Assembly (NCBI RefSeq): GCF_050633145.1
Contig: NZ_JBOEFY010000026.1
Coordinates: 154,630 to 218,629, forward strand
Reading direction: 5' to 3'
Source of the DNA: Kordia sp050633145
GTDB lineage: Bacteria; Bacteroidota; Bacteroidia; Flavobacteriales; Flavobacteriaceae
Length of the DNA: 64,000 nt
Shown here piece by piece: positions 62,198-64,000 of this stretch (position 1 is its first letter; the number at the start of each line of letters is the position of its first letter). The notes under the pieces were generated by a model. The model saw only the letters and a program-made list of their open reading frames with translations, did not search any database and was not told the origin of the DNA. Position numbers and translations under genes: made by a program.

Positions 62198-63718
62198 ATG
62201 AAAAAAGTATTCATACTATTCATAGGTGTACTTGCTATGTCTGTAAGTGACGCCCAAAACTTAAACGATGTTGTACGGTATTCTACCGAAAACTTAAATG
62301 GAACAGCACGTTTTAGAGCAATGAGCGGAGCATTTGGAGCTCTTGGAGGTGATTTCTCGGCGTTTTCAATAAATCCAGCTGGTTCTGCCGTTTTTAGCAC
62401 GAGCGAGGTTACGATTTCATTAAGTAACTATAACAATGACAACGATGCTTCTTATTTTGGTACAACTACCAATAGAAACGAATCCGAATTTGATTTAAAT
62501 CAAGCAGGAATTGTATTTGTCTTTAATAATATGGGCGATAGCGACTGGAGAAAAATTTCTTTAGGCTTAAATGTCCAAAATAATGACAATTACTATAATA
62601 ATTTCTTCGCAACAGGAACAAACACTTCTAGAGGAATCGCTGATTACTTTGTTACTTTTGCCAATGGACAAGCATTAGGTGATATAGCGCAACTTCCAGG
62701 AGAAAGCGATACAGATACGTATTTATTTTTAGGAGAAAATTTTGGTTTTGCTGCACAACAAGGGTTTTTAGGCTACGAAGGATTTGTTATTAATCCAGAT
62801 GTTGATAATAATAGTAATACTACTTATAATTCGAATGCCGATTATTCTAATGGTGCTATTCATGATTATATTGTACAAAGCTCTGGTTTTAACAGAAAGT
62901 ACACATTCAATATAGCAGCCCAATACAGAGATAATTTATATTTAGGATTAAACATAAACTCACATGATGTTGACTATAGAGAGCGAAGAGTATTAATAGA
63001 AAGTCCTGTAAATACTAATTCTGGATTACAATATGCTGAGTTCTCCAACGAACTATACACCTATGGAACTGGAATTTCTTTTCAAGTAGGCGCAATTTTA
63101 AAATTACAAAATGTTCGCTTAGGAGGTTCTTACCAATCTCCTACTTGGTATAGCTTAAATGACGAATTAGTTCAAGGTTTAAGCACTGATTTTAGAAACC
63201 CAACAGATCCAACTGAAATTTTACGAAGCGATATTTTTCCAAATGTCGTAAACGCATATAGAGAACATAGAATTGTGACTCCAGGGAATTTAACTGGTAG
63301 TATTGCATATATATTTGGAAAAAGCGGCTTAATTAGCTTTGATTATACTTTAAAAGATTACGCAAACGCAAAATTACGTCCAACCAACGATTTTATTCAA
63401 GCCAATGCTGATATTGAAAATCAATTACAATCCACTTCATCATATAGAATTGGTGGTGAGTACAGAATTAAACAACTTAGCTTACGCGGTGGATATCGCT
63501 TTGAAGAAAGTCCATTCCAAAACAACTCAAGTGTTGGCGATTTAACAGGTTACTCTTTAGGATTAGGATACAATTTTGGAAGCTTCTCACTTGATTTAGC
63601 TTATGATAGAAGCGAACAAACTAGAAATCCACAACTTTTCCAAGTAGGTTTAACAGATCGTGCAAACATTAATAACATAAATTCAAACGTAACACTTTCA
63701 GCAACGTTTAAACTATAA
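62198..63718 (+). CDS. OmpP1/FadL-family outer-membrane transport protein
   Basis: 506 aa. Signal MKKVFILFIGVLAMSVSDAQ. The N-terminal RAMSGAFGALGGDFSAFSINPAG is the conserved FadL/TodX hatch-like start. The rest alternates aromatic and polar residues as a beta-barrel and ends in an outer-membrane C-terminal strand (NSNVTLSATFKL). It probably imports hydrophobic compounds. It lies 48 nt after the Trp/Arg-repeat lipoprotein gene and may be cotranscribed; followed by a terminator. Confidence 0.9.
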   Translation: MKKVFILFIGVLAMSVSDAQNLNDVVRYSTENLNGTARFRAMSGAFGALGGDFSAFSINPAGSAVFSTSEVTISLSNYNNDNDASYFGTTTNRNESEFDLNQAGIVFVFNNMGDSDWRKISLGLNVQNNDNYYNNFFATGTNTSRGIADYFVTFANGQALGDIAQLPGESDTDTYLFLGENFGFAAQQGFLGYEGFVINPDVDNNSNTTYNSNADYSNGAIHDYIVQSSGFNRKYTFNIAAQYRDNLYLGLNINSHDVDYRERRVLIESPVNTNSGLQYAEFSNELYTYGTGISFQVGAILKLQNVRLGGSYQSPTWYSLNDELVQGLSTDFRNPTDPTEILRSDIFPNVVNAYREHRIVTPGNLTGSIAYIFGKSGLISFDYTLKDYANAKLRPTNDFIQANADIENQLQSTSSYRIGGEYRIKQLSLRGGYRFEESPFQNNSSVGDLTGYSLGLGYNFGSFSLDLAYDRSEQTRNPQLFQVGLTDRANINNINSNVTLSATFKL

Positions 63719-63754
63719 TATTACATTATCACAACCGATTCATTTACCGTAAAG

Positions 63755-63778
63755 AACCTCATTAGTATAAATGAGGTT
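63755..63778 (+). terminator. Terminator after the OmpP1/FadL gene
   Basis: AACCTCATT (63755-63763) pairs with AATGAGGTT (63770-63778), 6-nt loop, then a T-run. Confidence 0.85.
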
Positions 63779-63944
63779 TTTTTATGCCCTTTTGGGAATA
63801 AACATTTCTTCGGCAACAATCTTTTAATAAGAATTGAAACTACTCTAACATATTTTTAATGTTCTAGCAATGCTCAACTCGTTTTACCCATCTTAAATAA
63901 AACTTTTTTCTAGCTTCTAACATATTATTTGATTGAATGATATA

Positions 63945-63977
63945 AAAAAACCGAAGAATATCTTTCTTCGGTTTTTT
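63945..63977. terminator. Strong hairpin near the window end
   Basis: AAAAAACCGAAGAA (63945-63958) pairs perfectly with TTCTTCGGTTTTTT (63964-63977), 5-nt loop. Probably the terminator of a gene beyond the window edge, transcribed towards it. The 166 bases before it hold no gene. Confidence 0.85.
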
Positions 63978-64000
63978 GTGTATTTCTGTTTTGTTTGATG

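Overview
The window is AT-rich DNA from a marine member of the Bacteroidota, most likely a Flavobacteriaceae close to Kordia. The genus is an inference. The family assignment rests on type IX secretion (T9SS) C-terminal sorting domains, promoters of the TAnnTTTG type, Shine-Dalgarno sequences that are mostly absent, SxDPNDK domains, OmpP1/FadL, BT_3928 and DUF4293 genes, a rho with a long disordered insert, and lanthipeptide-like precursors with SLKLSKKSISKL-type leaders.

Layout. 1-2.8 kb: the C-terminal part of an ethanolamine-phosphate phospho-lyase-like aminotransferase cut by the window edge, then an S37 peptidase lipoprotein. 3-5.6 kb: a leucine-rich-repeat T9SS cargo protein. 5.9-14.3 kb: a complete minus-strand arginine operon (GNAT-argG-argC-argD-argF'-argB-argE-argH) whose genes mostly overlap by ATGA. 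A 21-codon leader ORF ending in an arginine-rich tail (6 Arg) precedes it, the signature of ribosome-mediated attenuation. 14.4-22.6 kb: accessory genes, including a short DNRPEAVAQ protein, a prolyl-oligopeptidase lipoprotein, a RiPP-like peptide, a TPR/AraC sensor, an exporter-type ABC transporter without a C39 peptidase, and a probable non-coding transcript.

22.7-31.1 kb: PhoD phosphatase, endonuclease V, a CxxCH lipoprotein, a 1.5-kb gene-poor stretch with three ~220-bp tandem repeats each beginning with a strong hairpin, a patatin lipase and an MBL-rhodanese protein. 31.2-34.1 kb: a TetR-controlled set (SDR, AhpD-like, flavin amine oxidase) with the same palindrome in front of both the regulator and the SDR gene. 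34.2-36.8 kb: a cysteine-rich double-glycine peptide, an AraC regulator and a HEIGH metalloprotease lipoprotein. 36.9-39.9 kb: the operon L,D-transpeptidase - TlpA - tpiA - prmA - clpS.

40-48.5 kb: two very large tandem T9SS paralogues with nearly identical C-terminal halves but different numbers of calcium-binding thrombospondin type 3 units. 48.6-56.9 kb: an oligopeptide-type permease, BT_3928, folP, a second cysteine-rich double-glycine peptide (54 codons), cdaA (c-di-AMP synthase), an MsbA-like exporter, truA, a YfcE-like phosphoesterase and DUF4293. 57-63.7 kb: rho, rpsT, two identical tRNA-Glu genes, proS, a tryptophan/arginine-repeat lipoprotein and an OmpP1/FadL porin.

No insertion sequence, CRISPR array, rRNA or phage module was seen. 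The most notable items are the arginine leader peptide, the scattered orphan RiPP-like peptides (three candidates with no modification enzyme in the window), and the hairpin-repeat array at 26.4-27.1 kb.
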